From an uncultured Eubacteriales bacterium (GTDB taxonomy: Bacteria > Bacillota > Clostridia > Oscillospirales > Oscillospiraceae): DNA of 5,853 nt. The stretch spans positions 1 through 5,853 of the forward strand of contig CAUABY010000139.1 in NCBI GenBank assembly GCA_958427375.1. Direction: 5' to 3'. The notes beneath the pieces were generated by a model. It was not told where the DNA came from. It searched no databases and worked only from the letters and a program-made list of their open reading frames with translations. Positions within the stretch are counted from its first letter, which is position 1, and the number at the start of each line of letters is the position of its first letter. This document shows, one piece after another, positions 5,406 to 5,853 of this stretch. Both the position numbers and the translations under genes were made by a program.

Positions 5406-5853
5406 TTAGGGATTGTCTTTTTCAACGACGATGGTGATTACTGCGCCCTCTGCAACTTCATCGGTAAGCTCAAAGACATATTTGCTGTCCTCATTCTTAG
5501 CCGCCGTAAGGTCAATGGGTTCGCTCTTTTCCCCTTCGGCTTCGCCGTCAGCCGCTTTAGGCTCATACTGAAGCTTCACGATTTTGACGCCTTCAGGAGG
5601 AGTGATGGTGACAGTGCCTTCTCCTTCCTCGATGACAAAATCTTTCACAATAATGTCATCAATGTCTTTCGACAGCGCATAGTTGTACTTGGTGACTGCG
5701 GCCTTGGCAGCTGCTGAAGCCGGAGTGTCAATGAAGGTAACTTTGACCTCGTAGTTGTGACCGCCGACCGGGATTCTAACCGTATACACATTCTCTGCTG
5801 CAGGAGGTATTTCTCTCTCAGCAGAAGCGGTAGTATCCGCCAGGACAACTTTT
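5406..5853 (-). CDS. C-terminal part of an acidic, beta-rich protein, probably secreted or surface-exposed (partial)
   Basis: The minus-strand frame is open from the right edge to TAA at 5408-5406, giving the last 148 residues of a longer protein. A GTG at 5789 has no ribosome binding site, and the frame continues beyond it (TTASAEREIPPAAEN), so it is internal. A Pro/Ala/Glu linker is followed at about residue 22 by an Ig-like, beta-strand-rich segment (VYTVRIPVGG, YEVKVTFIDTP). A helical A-rich stretch (ASAAAKAAVTKY), more alternating strands (GTVTITPPEG, KIVKLQYEPK), an acidic loop (DGEAEGEKSE) and final strands (KYVFELTDE, AVITIVVEKDNP) complete it. No membrane helix, LPXTG motif or cysteine is present in the visible part. 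Family and function are not recognised. Surface or extracytoplasmic location is only inferred from the composition. Its transcript should end at the adjacent hairpin. Confidence 0.65.
   Translation of the reverse strand, partial: KVVLADTTASAEREIPPAAENVYTVRIPVGGHNYEVKVTFIDTPASAAAKAAVTKYNYALSKDIDDIIVKDFVIEEGEGTVTITPPEGVKIVKLQYEPKAADGEAEGEKSEPIDLTAAKNEDSKYVFELTDEVAEGAVITIVVEKDNP

Noticed and set aside
5406..5789. Complete 127-residue minus-strand gene starting at GTG 5789
   Set aside because: No ribosome binding site precedes the GTG, and the frame stays open to the window edge with coding-like sequence, so this is the end of a longer gene.

Overview
The window looks like a chromosomal piece from an anaerobic Clostridia-type Firmicute (gut Oscillospiraceae/Lachnospiraceae-like). 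This is inferred from strong AGGAGG-type ribosome binding sites, a clostridial lipoprotein signal peptide, and gene families common in that group. No marker gene fixes the taxon.

Region 1 (1-2746, + strand, very AT-rich) is the end of a tightly packed operon. In order it holds the C-terminus of a membrane protein that runs in from upstream, a six-helix ABC-2-type permease, a compact ABC ATPase, an anchored accessory protein, and one or two tiny membrane proteins. Two permeases plus one small ATPase, with glutamate in place of the Q-loop glutamine, resembles LanFEG/BcrAB-type transporters that remove bacteriocins or lantibiotics from the membrane. The 3' half looks damaged or unusually organised. 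The accessory gene (DUF5028-like by recall) is interrupted by one in-frame TAA, and the reading frame changes at about 2636-2642 within the last small membrane gene or genes.

Region 2 (2747-5310, + strand) opens with a 166-bp intergenic stretch followed by an abrupt rise in G+C. It carries one large, intact lipoprotein of 752 residues: a beta-propeller-like N-terminal half fused to a family-1-type extracellular solute-binding domain. No transporter genes accompany it. A 48-codon ORF overlaps its stop codon and may be a remnant of a lost neighbour. A 15-bp direct repeat (20-bp period) follows.

Region 3 (5330-5853) is a convergent junction. A good hairpin terminator that could work in both directions lies inside a larger imperfect palindrome (5330-5405). 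The outer arm of the palindrome abuts the stop codon of a minus-strand gene, of which only the acidic, beta-rich C-terminus (148 residues) is in the window.

The AT-rich transporter operon is best read as an accessory, probably transferred and possibly decaying, cassette beside host-like G+C-richer genes. I see no RNA gene, CRISPR array, complete mobile element or origin.
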